64,000 nucleotides of DNA from NCBI GenBank assembly GCA_002150815.3, contig NDFF03000328.1, positions 186,001 to 250,000 of the forward strand, in the 5' to 3' direction. Below the pieces are notes generated by a model. That model searched no databases. It saw only the letters and a program-made list of their open reading frames with translations, and was not told where the DNA came from. Origin of the DNA: Grammothele lineata (Eukaryota; Basidiomycota; Agaricomycetes; Polyporales; Polyporaceae). Below are positions 22,935-33,005 of the stretch, piece after piece (position 1 is the first letter of the stretch; every line of letters starts with the position of its first letter). Both the position numbers and the translations under genes were made by a program.

Positions 22935-23840
22935 TCAGGCCTGACGCAGCTGCACGACGTACACGACGTCCTCGCCCCCGGCCTGCCGCTCAGGCCGCAG
23001 ACCGCGGAAATACAGCCCGCGTTGCAGCTGCCCGCCCCGGCCCGGCGGCGGCGCGTGGTAGAGATCGACGTTCCGGACGCGCGCGTCGCCCCTGTCGATG
23101 CCTGCCCCAGGCACACCTGCGTGGGCGCGCGAGGCGCGCAGCCGCCGCGCGCCCTCCGCGTCGGGGAAACAGGGGTGCTGCGCGGAGAAGTGCGCGGGCT
23201 CGACGCGGCGAAAGAGCGCGATGCTGATTGCGCGCAGGACGTCGTCGACGGTGAGGACGCGGCATGGACCCCGAGCGCGCGCGTGGATCGCCCAGGAGAG
23301 GCCCGCGCGCGGACAAGGGGAGAAGATGAGCGTGATTTGCGTGATGTTCTGGGAGCGCGCGTCGAGGAATGCGGGTTCGGAAAGGCGCGGGGTGATGGTT
23401 GGGTCGTGCGCGGGGCTCGCGCGTTGGCGCACGTCCCACAGTGTGGCGGGGAACGTGATCAGGAGGTCGTTAAGCATGCTGGCCGGAGCCGGCGGCGAGG
23501 TGGAAGGAAGGTTGCGAGGGTGACTAGTGGAGCTCGTGGGAGGAGATTCGTGTGGAGGGGCTTCGGAGTCGAAGTTGAAGATGACAGGTGTACGGCGGAA
23601 GCGCACCCGGCGCTCGGGGTGGCTCGTCGAAATGTCGGCATGACGGTAATCGTTGCTTCTTCGTAGGCTATCTTCGTGGTTCGAGGCGTGAAAGGATGGA
23701 AGTGGTACTAGATGAGGTCTCGGAGCCGGTGGCGGTTGGTGATTCACAGACGTCTGGCGGCAGGATAACGAATGTGTTCGATGGTAGGCGATGCATCGCC
23801 AGCATGAGACATGGGACTGGTCTACAGGATAATGTGTCAT
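22935..23840 (-). CDS. DUF6699-like protein
   Basis: Single frame of 301 aa from the ATG at 23840 (MTHYPVDQSH). The open frame continues upstream, but only through a GTG. The N-terminal 130 residues are low complexity, with an ERRVRFRRTPVIF segment like the V-R-F of other members. The domain starts near residue 132 (TLWDVRQ), with a helix VLTVDDVLRAISIALFRRV, then R-N-V-D-L-Y and YFRGLRPERQAG, ending VVYVVQL. The YFRGLRP block is nearly the same as FRGLRPRRRAG in the gene at 48947-50335, so these two may be closest relatives. It lies 1 kb from another copy on the same strand. Function unknown; an early intron is possible. Confidence 0.68.
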   Translation of the reverse strand: MTHYPVDQSHVSCWRCIAYHRTHSLSCRQTSVNHQPPPAPRPHLVPLPSFHASNHEDSLRRSNDYRHADISTSHPERRVRFRRTPVIFNFDSEAPPHESPPTSSTSHPRNLPSTSPPAPASMLNDLLITFPATLWDVRQRASPAHDPTITPRLSEPAFLDARSQNITQITLIFSPCPRAGLSWAIHARARGPCRVLTVDDVLRAISIALFRRVEPAHFSAQHPCFPDAEGARRLRASRAHAGVPGAGIDRGDARVRNVDLYHAPPPGRGGQLQRGLYFRGLRPERQAGGEDVVYVVQLRQA

Positions 23841-25229
23841 TGTTGAAGGTCGGTCTGCAGAGAGAACGCAACGCACCAGTTGTTACGTCTGCCTACGACG
23901 CTGCATGTTTTATGACGGCCTGTGTGGAATTGTCTACGTGAGTGGTCAATCGCTTGCGCAAGTGTAAAGACAGACGAAACAGGGATACTGTTTGTAGTCT
24001 TGATGCTACCAACTGATTAGGATGATCGTGTCGGCAAGAACGCAATGATCACAGTCATAACAGAGGTATCGCTCATGGACGAGACCACCGAGCAATAATG
24101 CAGGGCTACCTCCGTTTTTTTGCATTCTAGCTAAGGCGGGCGTGCGGCGTCGGCGCAGCACGGCTGGAAGCAAGTGACCGCTGTGTGCTTAGGGAAGATG
24201 CTGCGTTCGAGAACATTATGTGCATACTCTTCCTGACATCTGACGCCCTTCAGTGTGGCGAACGCATGAATCGATGATTGACTGGATAGTGACTCAAGGA
24301 GATAGGCTACGTTGGCCCTCCGAGCTTAGAGTTTATACAGGACCTGAGCTTGCGACGCAATAGTGGTAGCGCGATATGAGATTTCTTGGGCGATAACTGT
24401 AAGTAGGTCATAAAACGTGGATCCTTGTGTACTTACCCGTGTCTACGATGTATACGGGTATAAATACGAGGGATATCTTGCTCAAGTTTCGAATTTGTGT
24501 CACTGGTTAAGTTCAAGTTTTGGTCGGTTGCACTTGCGCGCTTGGATCCAAGAGGCACGCCACGTGGCTCCGGAGAACCCCGGAGCTCACGGGAGGTGAC
24601 CCGGAGTAATGTCGGAGGCTCGTTTCGACGAGTCCGCGCTACGGACTTTTTCTGCTCTTGCTCCTCTCTTGCTGCGTAAATGTCTGGATTGGCACTTTGG
24701 CGTGTCTCTCGAAGGCATGTACATGTGCCTTGCGCAGCTCACCTTGAACACATGCTGAACGTCTTGTCTTGACAGGCCTATCTCGACAAGGTCGACCATG
24801 GCTTGCTACAACGGATTCTATATCGACCGTTCGCGTACGCTCCAAGCATGGATGGTTCATCCCGTCTCACAAGATGAAGCGCTTTATTTGGTCGGGGATC
24901 TGTGATTTTCTATGAAAAGAGTGGGCCGAAAGCTCAAGGTACGTTCCCCAGTAGATGTTGGGACGAGTTTCTACCAAGCGCACCGTGACGTGATCTGCTG
25001 ATACCGGGTTCCTTCCAGAGGCGAACGTCGCAACGTCCACTGTTCTCGCGCTTAGCATCTGACCGTGCTATGCAAGGCCGGCGTTCGTTCGCTGCGGCTA
25101 CTTCGATCAATGCTGGCCCTTGCAATAGCGGCCGTTCGCTCTCAATTCGCTCTTGCGTAGAAGTCACGGGTCAGTGAGCACCTGCAAATACTTACCTAAT
25201 GCGGAAATTAAGTCTCCATGGCGAGAGTT
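23841..25229. other. intergenic, no gene seen
   Basis: No coding frame, repeat or RNA gene supported. Confidence 0.4.
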
Positions 25230-25286
25230 CCATCTGTTTATGCGAAGCGGGTGCTTTGCGTCAGTTTTACCGCCACTGGGATATAA
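25230..25286 (+). promoter_or_regulatory. core promoter of tannase 1 with a shared upstream motif
   Basis: CCATCTGTTTATGCG at 25230-25244 and TATAAAT at 25280, 80 bp before the ATG. The same 15-mer, at nearly the same distance from TATA, precedes tannase 2 (28801). Confidence 0.55.
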
Positions 25287-25359
25287 ATTCGCCTATTCGC
25301 ACCACAGGCGGCTCGTGTTTCGACACCCCATGCTCCTCGCCCTTCCGTCTTCGTCTATC

Positions 25360-27690
25360 ATGGGTCTGACATCGACACTTCTTACATGGCTAGGGGTATA
25401 CCTGGGCGCCGTTGCCGCCGGCGTGGGTTCTGAAGCGGCATGCAATGACTTCACGATCGACATACCAAACGTCAAGCTCAACGCGACCACCCACTTCTCC
25501 GCAAATGCAACTGTGGCACTCACTACCCCGCAGTCGTCCATTTTCGCGACCGATCTCCCCGCGTTTTGTCGCGTCCAGCTTGTCATCACCACTAACGAGA
25601 CTGCGGGCTCTACAACGCTCGCGGAGGTCTGGCTCCCCGACGCGTGGAACGGCCGTTCACTCGGCGTCGGCAATGGTGGCCTTTCGGGTGGCAGTAAGTT
25701 GCGCTATCCCTTGCAGACGTATGCGCGAGCTAATTGGTATTGGCAGTCAACGTCGGGGACCTTGGACTCATCGGGGTTAAGCGGGGATGTGAGCTACGAA
25801 TGCGTCAAAAACACCGAGGAAACTTCGCTGATACTGAGGCCCACAGTTGCCGGGATGTCCACGGACACGGGTCACAACAGTACCGTTTTCGACGGTACTT
25901 GGGGCGGGCCTCATAACGACGTATGTCTCGCGTTCGTGTATGCACGTATCAGGTAGCACGCTCACAATTCATCGTAGAACGCGATCGTAGACTGGGGCTG
26001 GCGCGCTTTCCGTCTGACCATCGTGAATGGCAAAGAGATCATCAAGCAATATTACGGAAAAGATATCAGCAAGTCATACTACCTAGGATGCTCCAGTGGT
26101 AAGCCTGTGCCTAATTTACAAGTACGCGTCACTCAATCCATACTCGTTAGGTGGTCGCGAGGGGTACGTCCACATGTCTCGTTATGTGCCCACCCAAAGC
26201 TCAAGCATTCTGCCAGACTGAAAGAAATCCAAGAATTCCCTGAGGACTTCGATGGTGTCGTATGTGACGCGATAATAGCACGTCTTTCGATTTGCTCAAG
26301 ATTTGCGAAATAGGTTGTTGGCTCGCCCGCCAACTGGATAACCCATCTTCAAGCATGGTCTCTCCGTATCAATCTCAACGTCCTGCCCGCCACATCTGCG
26401 CGTTTCATCCCTGAGAACCTTTGGACCGATGTCATCGCACCTGAGGTTCTGACACAGTGTGATGCGCTTGACGGTGTAAGTGGCGATCGTTCTAGTGTTC
26501 GCCTACAGATCTAAACCTCGGTCTCAGCTGGTAGATGGCATCATCGCGGACCCCCGAATGTGCTCGTATGTTACTCTTTGTCTCGTCTCAGATGCTCGAA
26601 ATTGACGCGAAGTAATAGCTTCCGTCCCGAGACCTTGACCTGCCGTCCAGGCCAGAACACGTCCACGTGCTTGACGGGTTCTCAGATATCCGCCCTTCAC
26701 CACATCTACCAGGATTACTTCGAGGCGAACCAGACATATGTGTTCGGATCTTACTACCCTGGTGGAGAGCTCGGCTTCTTCAACGGCCTTGTTGGCGCGA
26801 CGCCGATCCAGCTTAGCACGAATTACTTCCAGTTCTTTGTCCTGAAGTAGGTGCGCTGCAACCTCTCGCGGTTACGATCAGCTGACGCGTCTTCCAGCGA
26901 CACGACCTTCGACATCTTTGACTACAGTCCCGAGGTTCTTCGCATCGCGGACGAGATCGACCCGGGCCGGGCTAACGTACGTTTCCTTAGGTTCCCGACT
27001 AGTACTGGGTATGCTAACCATACCTTGCAGTCCATCACTCCGAACATCACTGGCTTCGCGGGCCCGTCCCACAACGGGAAGCTCATCCACTACGTCGGGT
27101 GGGCCGATCAACTCATCAGTCCTGGTAATTCGCTCCACTACTACGAGACCGTCCACCGCTTCATGACCGAGCACACCGATATGGAGATCGATGACTTCTA
27201 TCGCCTCTTTACTGTTGGCGGAATGGAGCATTGGTACGTACTGCTGTACGCATCTCCTTGACGCGCAATTCTCACCTTTCGATTTCGACAGTTCTGTAAG
27301 CTTATCATCTTAGCGTATTAAACCGATCTCTCACTGTTGTGGCTGTTGGCCTGGACTAGGGCGGCCTCGGTGCAACATCGTTTGGCGCAGCGGGAGACAC
27401 GAACCCTGCGCTCGCGAACGACGCACAGCACAACGTACTCGACGCTATCGTGCGCTGGGTCGAGGAGGGTGTTGCGCCTGACAACTTCACTGCCGCACAT
27501 TTCACGAACGGAAACGCGAGCGAGGGCGTGGACTTCACGCGCCCGGTTTGCAAAGTACGTCAATCGCCCGTTTTGTACTGCATCTCGCTAACTCTCAGTT
27601 CTTCCGCCTTTGCAGTACCCACTGAGTGTGCGTTACGTGGGCGGAGATCCGGATAGCGCCGATAGCTTTGAGTGCGCTCTGACTACCTAG
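25360..27690 (+). CDS. tannase/feruloyl esterase family protein 1, secreted
   Basis: Fourteen exons: 25360-25693, 25747-25788, 25847-25920, 25978-26098, 26151-26163, 26217-26259, 26314-26475, 26528-26565, 26619-26846, 26898-26976, 27031-27233, 27292-27295, 27360-27554 and 27616-27690, giving 536 aa. The N-terminus (MGLTSTLLTWLGVYLGAVAA) is a signal peptide, so the enzyme is probably secreted. It shows the CS-D-HC arrangement of the family: nucleophile in YYLGCSSGGREG, aspartate in YVGWADQLISPG and histidine in GGMEHCSGG, with the two cysteines expected to form a disulphide. Family members hydrolyse ester bonds of gallate tannins or hydroxycinnamates on plant cell walls; the substrate cannot be told from sequence. 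Exons 5 (13 nt) and 12 (4 nt, TTCT) are microexons required to keep the catalytic motifs in frame. Tandem with tannase 2. Confidence 0.9.
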
Positions 27691-28800
27691 TATTGCATGA
27701 ACCGTAGCGCGTCCCCCTTGTCTTTAGGGTCTTAGGCATGATGAGGGCTGTCGGACGCCATAAGAATGCATGTCTTTCGATATCAATCGCCCGGCATTGT
27801 GCCATATGCGAAGCCTGGGATTTCATGCCTTGATTGATTGGTTTGTGAAGTATGCAAAATCTACTGCCGCAGCCAAGTCCTATACGCCAGAGAACCCATT
27901 TGAAACGGTACTTAGCAGGACTTAGCGGGGTATCAGGGGTCCGTTCAGAGCTGATGACGTCATCATGCGGCACGTGGCTTCCTTGGAGACACCGAGACAC
28001 TCCGACTTTAATGTTCAACTGGCTCCCTTCGAATCCGACCATCCCCTTCAAATTCTGAACAGTGTTGCTGATGCAGAGTACTGTCATACCAGACTGTGCG
28101 AGCGTAGAAGGAGCCAGCGCGGGCTCGCATTGTCAACATATGGCACTCATGCGTCCACTGTGGGGCCGCTCGCATTCCCACAGCAGGTACCGTGACGACT
28201 TCCTGCCAAAAGGTCCGCCACGCGATTCGCTGATACTATCTTCCTTCGACTGACGGGCACCGAATTGTGCGAAACATCTCACGCTCAAGCAACCTCCCGT
28301 ACTCACATCGATGTTCTACACTATTGAATCTAAGTCTATGTTATCATTCATGGAGGTATGTCAATTTGAACTGCGCACCAGCGTATTCAGCGTTCGTTGT
28401 TGGATTCTCATCCAGGCGCGACCACAGGTCCTCCTTGTGTTCGTTTACTCCGTCGAGCGCCACTCAGAACTCCGGGAGATCAGGTTCACATGACGCCTGT
28501 CACCATCCTGGCCGTCCTAGCGGGTGTCGACCTGTGTCGACAGCTTAAACTATGCACCGCGAGCATGTCATCTTGCCCCCTCACTACTGGTTACGGGCTG
28601 TAGGACAGCCTATGGATTTGACTTCGCGCCGACATGATCCTCGTTCGGCCCCAAAGTGGTGAGCGTTATGAGTACTCCGATACTCTTTCCGTCCATGCTG
28701 ACTCCTGATCGAAGTTATCGGCTTTGAGTCGAAGTCATGGGTCGGTGGGGTTATACATATACTTTCCAAATGTGGGACCCAGTCCTCCAGGGTGAGTGCT
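27691..28800. other. intergenic spacer between the tannase paralogues
   Basis: No coding frame supported. It contains the 3' flank of tannase 1 and the upstream flank of tannase 2. Confidence 0.4.
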
Positions 28801-28860
28801 CCATCTGTTTATGCGCCTTCTCCGCCCCTCTGCCTGATTTGCCATTGCGAGCGTATAAAG
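28801..28860 (+). promoter_or_regulatory. core promoter of tannase 2 with a shared upstream motif
   Basis: CCATCTGTTTATGCG at 28801-28815 and TATAAAG at 28854, about 69 bp before the ATG. The surrounding DNA is not otherwise closely alike between the two promoters, so the conserved 15-mer may be a regulator site. Confidence 0.55.
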
Positions 28861-28922
28861 GCTCCTCCCCATCTCGTATGCACCCCATGTTTCGACGTCT
28901 GCGCCTCACTCAGTCGTTCATC

Positions 28923-31289
28923 ATGAAGCTGATCTCGTCATTCCTAGCAGCCTTCACGTTTTCTATCGGCGCTGCTGCGACCGACGTCGGGTCTGAAGCT
29001 GCATGCAATAACTTCAAGATCGATATACCAAACGTCCTACTCAATGGCACGACACATTTCCCGGAGAACGCGACCGTCTCGCTCTCCACGCCGCAGTCAT
29101 CCATCTTCGCCACCGACCTCCCTGCGTTTTGTCGCCTCCAGCTCGTCATCACCACTAATGAGACCGCCGGATCCACCGCGCTCGCTGAGGTATGGCTGCC
29201 CGACGCATGGAATGGTCGCTCGCTTGGTGTTGGCAACGGCGGCTTCTCAGGCGGGAGTAAGTCATGCGGGTGCTCGAGGGCGTATACATCAGCTGATCAC
29301 GACCTGTGCCTACAGTCAATGTTGGAGACCTCGGCCTCATTGCCGTCAAACGGGGATGTGAGTCTCGCAGCCCGTTGGTGTGTTAACTTCGCGTGCTGAT
29401 TGCCCACGCTTCACAGTCGCAGGGATGTCAACAGATACAGGTCACGAAAGCACTGCATTTGACGGAACTTGGGGCGGACCTCACAATGACGTGAGTGCAA
29501 TCAGACAGACTACATGCCGCCGTAGCGCTACAATACTGATACGCCCGCTCATAGAATGCGATCATCGACTGGGGCTGGCGCGCCTTCCGTTTGACGATCG
29601 TTAACGGCAAGGAAATCATTCAGCAGTACTACGGAAAAGATATCAGCAAGTCGTACTACCTGGGGTGCTCCAGCGGTAGGTACCTATGATATCTACAAGT
29701 GCTACTCGGTCGCTCACTACGCTTCAATCAGGCGGCCGAGAAGGGTACGTGGACTATTTTCGCTCCGCGAGCTCGGTAGCATGACATGTGTTATCAGACT
29801 GAAAGAAGTTCAAGAATTCCCGGATGACTTCGATGGTGTCGTATGTCACGAACCTTCCCTAGATTTCCCAGCTGACTCAGGAGGGTCGTCTAGGTTGTCG
29901 GATCTCCCGCGAACTGGTGGACTCACCTGCAAGGATGGTCTCTCCACATGAACCTCAACGTCCAACCTTCCACCTCGCCGCGCTTCATCCCTGCGAACGT
30001 GTGGTCTGATATCATTGCACCCGAGGTGCTGAAGCAGTGCGACGCACTCGATGGCGTAAGTGGGAACTATTACATCAATATTTCGCACTCGCTGAACCGA
30101 TCTGCTAGCTTTCGGACGGTATCGTCGCGGACCCCCGCATGTGCACGTACGTTGCTCCGTCTAAGTTTCGAAACCCATAGTTGACATAGCGCGATTAGTT
30201 TCCGCCCCGAGACTTTGACCTGTCGTCCAGGCCAGAATACGTCCACATGTTTGACCGGACCCCAGATCTTCGCCCTTCGCCACATCTATCAGAACTACTT
30301 CGAAGCGAACCAGACGTACATCTTCGGCCCATATTTCGCCGGCGGAGAACTCGGCTTCTTCGGTGGTCTTGTCGGCTCTACCCCGTTCCAGCTCGGCGTG
30401 AATTATTTCCAGTTCTTCGTGTTGAAGTGAGTCCTTTACATGGGTTCACGCCTCCGAAGGTCTGACACGTTCTATTTAGCGATACGAGCTTTGACGTTTT
30501 CGATTACAACCCTGAAGTCCTTCGTCTCGCGGACGAGATAAACCCCGGACAGGCAAACGTACGCTTCCTTTGTCTCTTCATTCTCTACGTAGTCCTGATT
30601 GTTCGAGTGTTCATTGATACACGTAGGCCATCAACCCAAATATCACCGCCTTCGCGGGGCCGTCTCACAACGGGAAAGTCATACACTACGTCGGATGGGC
30701 GGACCAGCTCATCAGCCCTGGAAACTCAGTTCACTACTACGAGACCGTTCACCGCTTCATGACCGAACATACTCACATGGACATCGATGACTTCTACCGC
30801 CTTTTCGCCGTTGGGGGCATGCAACACTGGTGCGTGTTATGCTCAGTATCATCTTCTTTCAGACTTCATGCTAAACGTTCGTCATGACAGTGGCGTAAGT
30901 ATCTGTCCTCGACACAGGAACCACCCCTCGAAAGTCATCTAACCTCTATGGCCGAACAGGGTGGCACTGGCGCAACCTCCTTCGGTGCTGCTGGTGACAC
31001 GAATCCCGCGCTCGCGAACGACGCACAGCACAACGTACTGGACGCAATTGTGCGCTGGGTCGAGGAGGGCATCCCGCCGGACAACCTGACCGCCGCACAC
31101 TTCACTAACGGGAACGCGAGCGACGGTGTGGATTTCACGCGCCCGATTTGCAAGGTCAGTCAGACTGCTGCATCACGATATGGCTCACTGATGCTCCTTC
31201 CCACTGTTTTGTAGTATCCGTTGAGCGTGCGCTTCGTGGGCGGGGACCCCAATAGCGCTGATAGTTTCGAGTGCGCTTTGACCACTTGA
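28923..31289 (+). CDS. tannase/feruloyl esterase family protein 2, secreted
   Basis: Fourteen exons: 28923-29256, 29316-29357, 29417-29490, 29555-29675, 29732-29744, 29798-29840, 29894-30055, 30109-30146, 30199-30426, 30480-30558, 30627-30829, 30891-30894, 30960-31154 and 31215-31289, giving 536 aa. Every exon has exactly the same length as its counterpart in tannase 1, which strongly supports both models and a tandem duplication. Signal peptide MKLISSFLAAFTFSIGAAAT. Catalytic serine in YYLGCSSGGREG, aspartate in GWADQLISPG and histidine in GGMQHCGGGTG. The four-base microexon is TGGC here. N-glycosylation-type N-x-T sites are frequent (NATVSL, NGTTHF), as expected for a secreted fungal enzyme. 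Substrate unknown. Confidence 0.9.
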
Positions 31290-32941
31290 ACAAAGAAAGC
31301 TCAGAGTTTTCGCGGCGGGTGGCGCGAATTGTTAATTGTTGGTTGACGGAGTCCAGTGGATCCTAGGCAGTGCTATCGTGAAATACACGCTTCTTCAACC
31401 CAGTGGGATGTATGTGCGTGTCGTCATACCGTATACTGCCTGGCATCTGGGAAGCTTAGGGACTTGTCGTGCCGTGTTGATGGTATGTATCTTATTTCGT
31501 CAGAAGAGCTCTCGCGCGCTAACTATCCGGGCCACAGGATGTTCCACACGCCACCTTCGGCTTGCTGATGTCTAGCGGTGCCCCCCGTTTTGCTATGTGG
31601 CAACAAAGCGCCATCATGGACCGCTTTTCAAGCAGCGTATAGGATGCGAACCAAGGAGAGTAATAGTTTCGGCTCTGATATTCCGGTCACAATCCTACCG
31701 TAGCCACCCCTCGGCGTCTTTGACGTTTCTCTACCTCGATCCTCTGCATCGCCATTATGGCCGACGTGAACGCCGCGAACATAACTCACGGACGTGTTAG
31801 GCAGACTGTCAGACAGCCCTCCATGGGCCTGCATCGCTATCTCGACGCAACAGCATACTGGCCGTACCCCCTCCCCAGCTACGGACCTCGCGCGAAGGCA
31901 CTAGGCAACCCAACAGGCTACAATGACAAGGCTACACTTCTACCAACTTGGAGTCCAGTCCGTTCGGATTCCCTGGACTCCTTATCGCCTTCGACGCCAT
32001 TCCATCATGTGAAACTCGACCCAGTTCTTGGATCGTGATCTCGACACCGCCTCGGGAGCACTTATCGATGCCAGCTGTTCACACTTCCACCGCAACCGCT
32101 TCCCCCCAGATATGCGCGCACCCGACTCGTCGCGTGAGCTGTAGCTATGGTGGACGTCTTGAGACTTAGGGGAGGGCTCAGAGCGTGTATAGCGTTGATG
32201 TCGGGTCTGGCGGGGTAATATGCATACTTATACGCGTCAAACGGAATCAGATGTCACGAACGGGCGAGCGCATGTATCTCATTCGGAGCTCCGCCGAAAT
32301 GCGTATGCTTCATCCACACATGTAGCGGGGATGATGGTGTATAGGCGGTGCTCCTTGACCTGTGTGAGTACGCATCTTACCATCAGTGGGGAGTACTTGG
32401 TTGCGCAAATTAAGTAGTAGCTCTTCTCACAACTTTTCACCGGATGTGTCTGGCATTGCCACCTGTTCGATTATGGCGCAGCTGCTGGTCAGCGACAGCC
32501 TCGTCATCGCTTTGCGGAGTGCCCTACGAAAGATATCAACAGCACTTCGGTCTCAAGCAGCCAGCTGGGAACCCGCGGTGGTCTTAGTCGCGGTGGCGTG
32601 CTCACTGATGACGAAGAAGCGCCCGTCGTAGCCGGGTCCGCGGAACGCCCGGGCGCCGTTGGTCTTCGGATAGCGGCTATGTCATCTCTTTTCTCTCTCT
32701 CATATACAACCAGTACAACCTTGCGCCTTCCGTTGGCAATCTCAGGAATAGTTACATCAATGCTGCTTAGTATCATATACCGCTCACCCGGGTATGTCTG
32801 TCTCTCTTGGCTGTCGCTTCGCTCATGAACATCCACTGGTAGCGGATGTTCCTCGCCGTTGGCCATTGGCAGTCTCCGGTCGTGGCCGGGAAGCTTCTCA
32901 GCCTCAGTGGAGATCTGAGACTGGAAGAGAGCTGGAGCGTA
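31290..32941. other. intergenic, no firm gene
   Basis: A minus-strand stretch near 32790-32600 (SIDVTIPEIANGRRKVVLVV) reads like coding sequence but has no start, family or clear splice partner. Nothing else was supported. Confidence 0.35.
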
Positions 32942-32951
32942 CATATATATA
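32942..32951 (+). promoter_or_regulatory. TATA-like element of P450-1
   Basis: CATATATATA, about 55 bp before the preferred ATG at 33006. Confidence 0.4.
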
Positions 32952-33005
32952 CGTCGTCGGTTTCTGATGGCACAAACAACTATCCTACAGCAACATTCAC
33001 AAGAT

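Noticed and set aside
22599..23666. Plus-strand open frame of 355 codons over the DUF6699-like gene at 22935
   Set aside because: Arg/Ala-rich composition shadow; the minus strand carries the recognisable domain.
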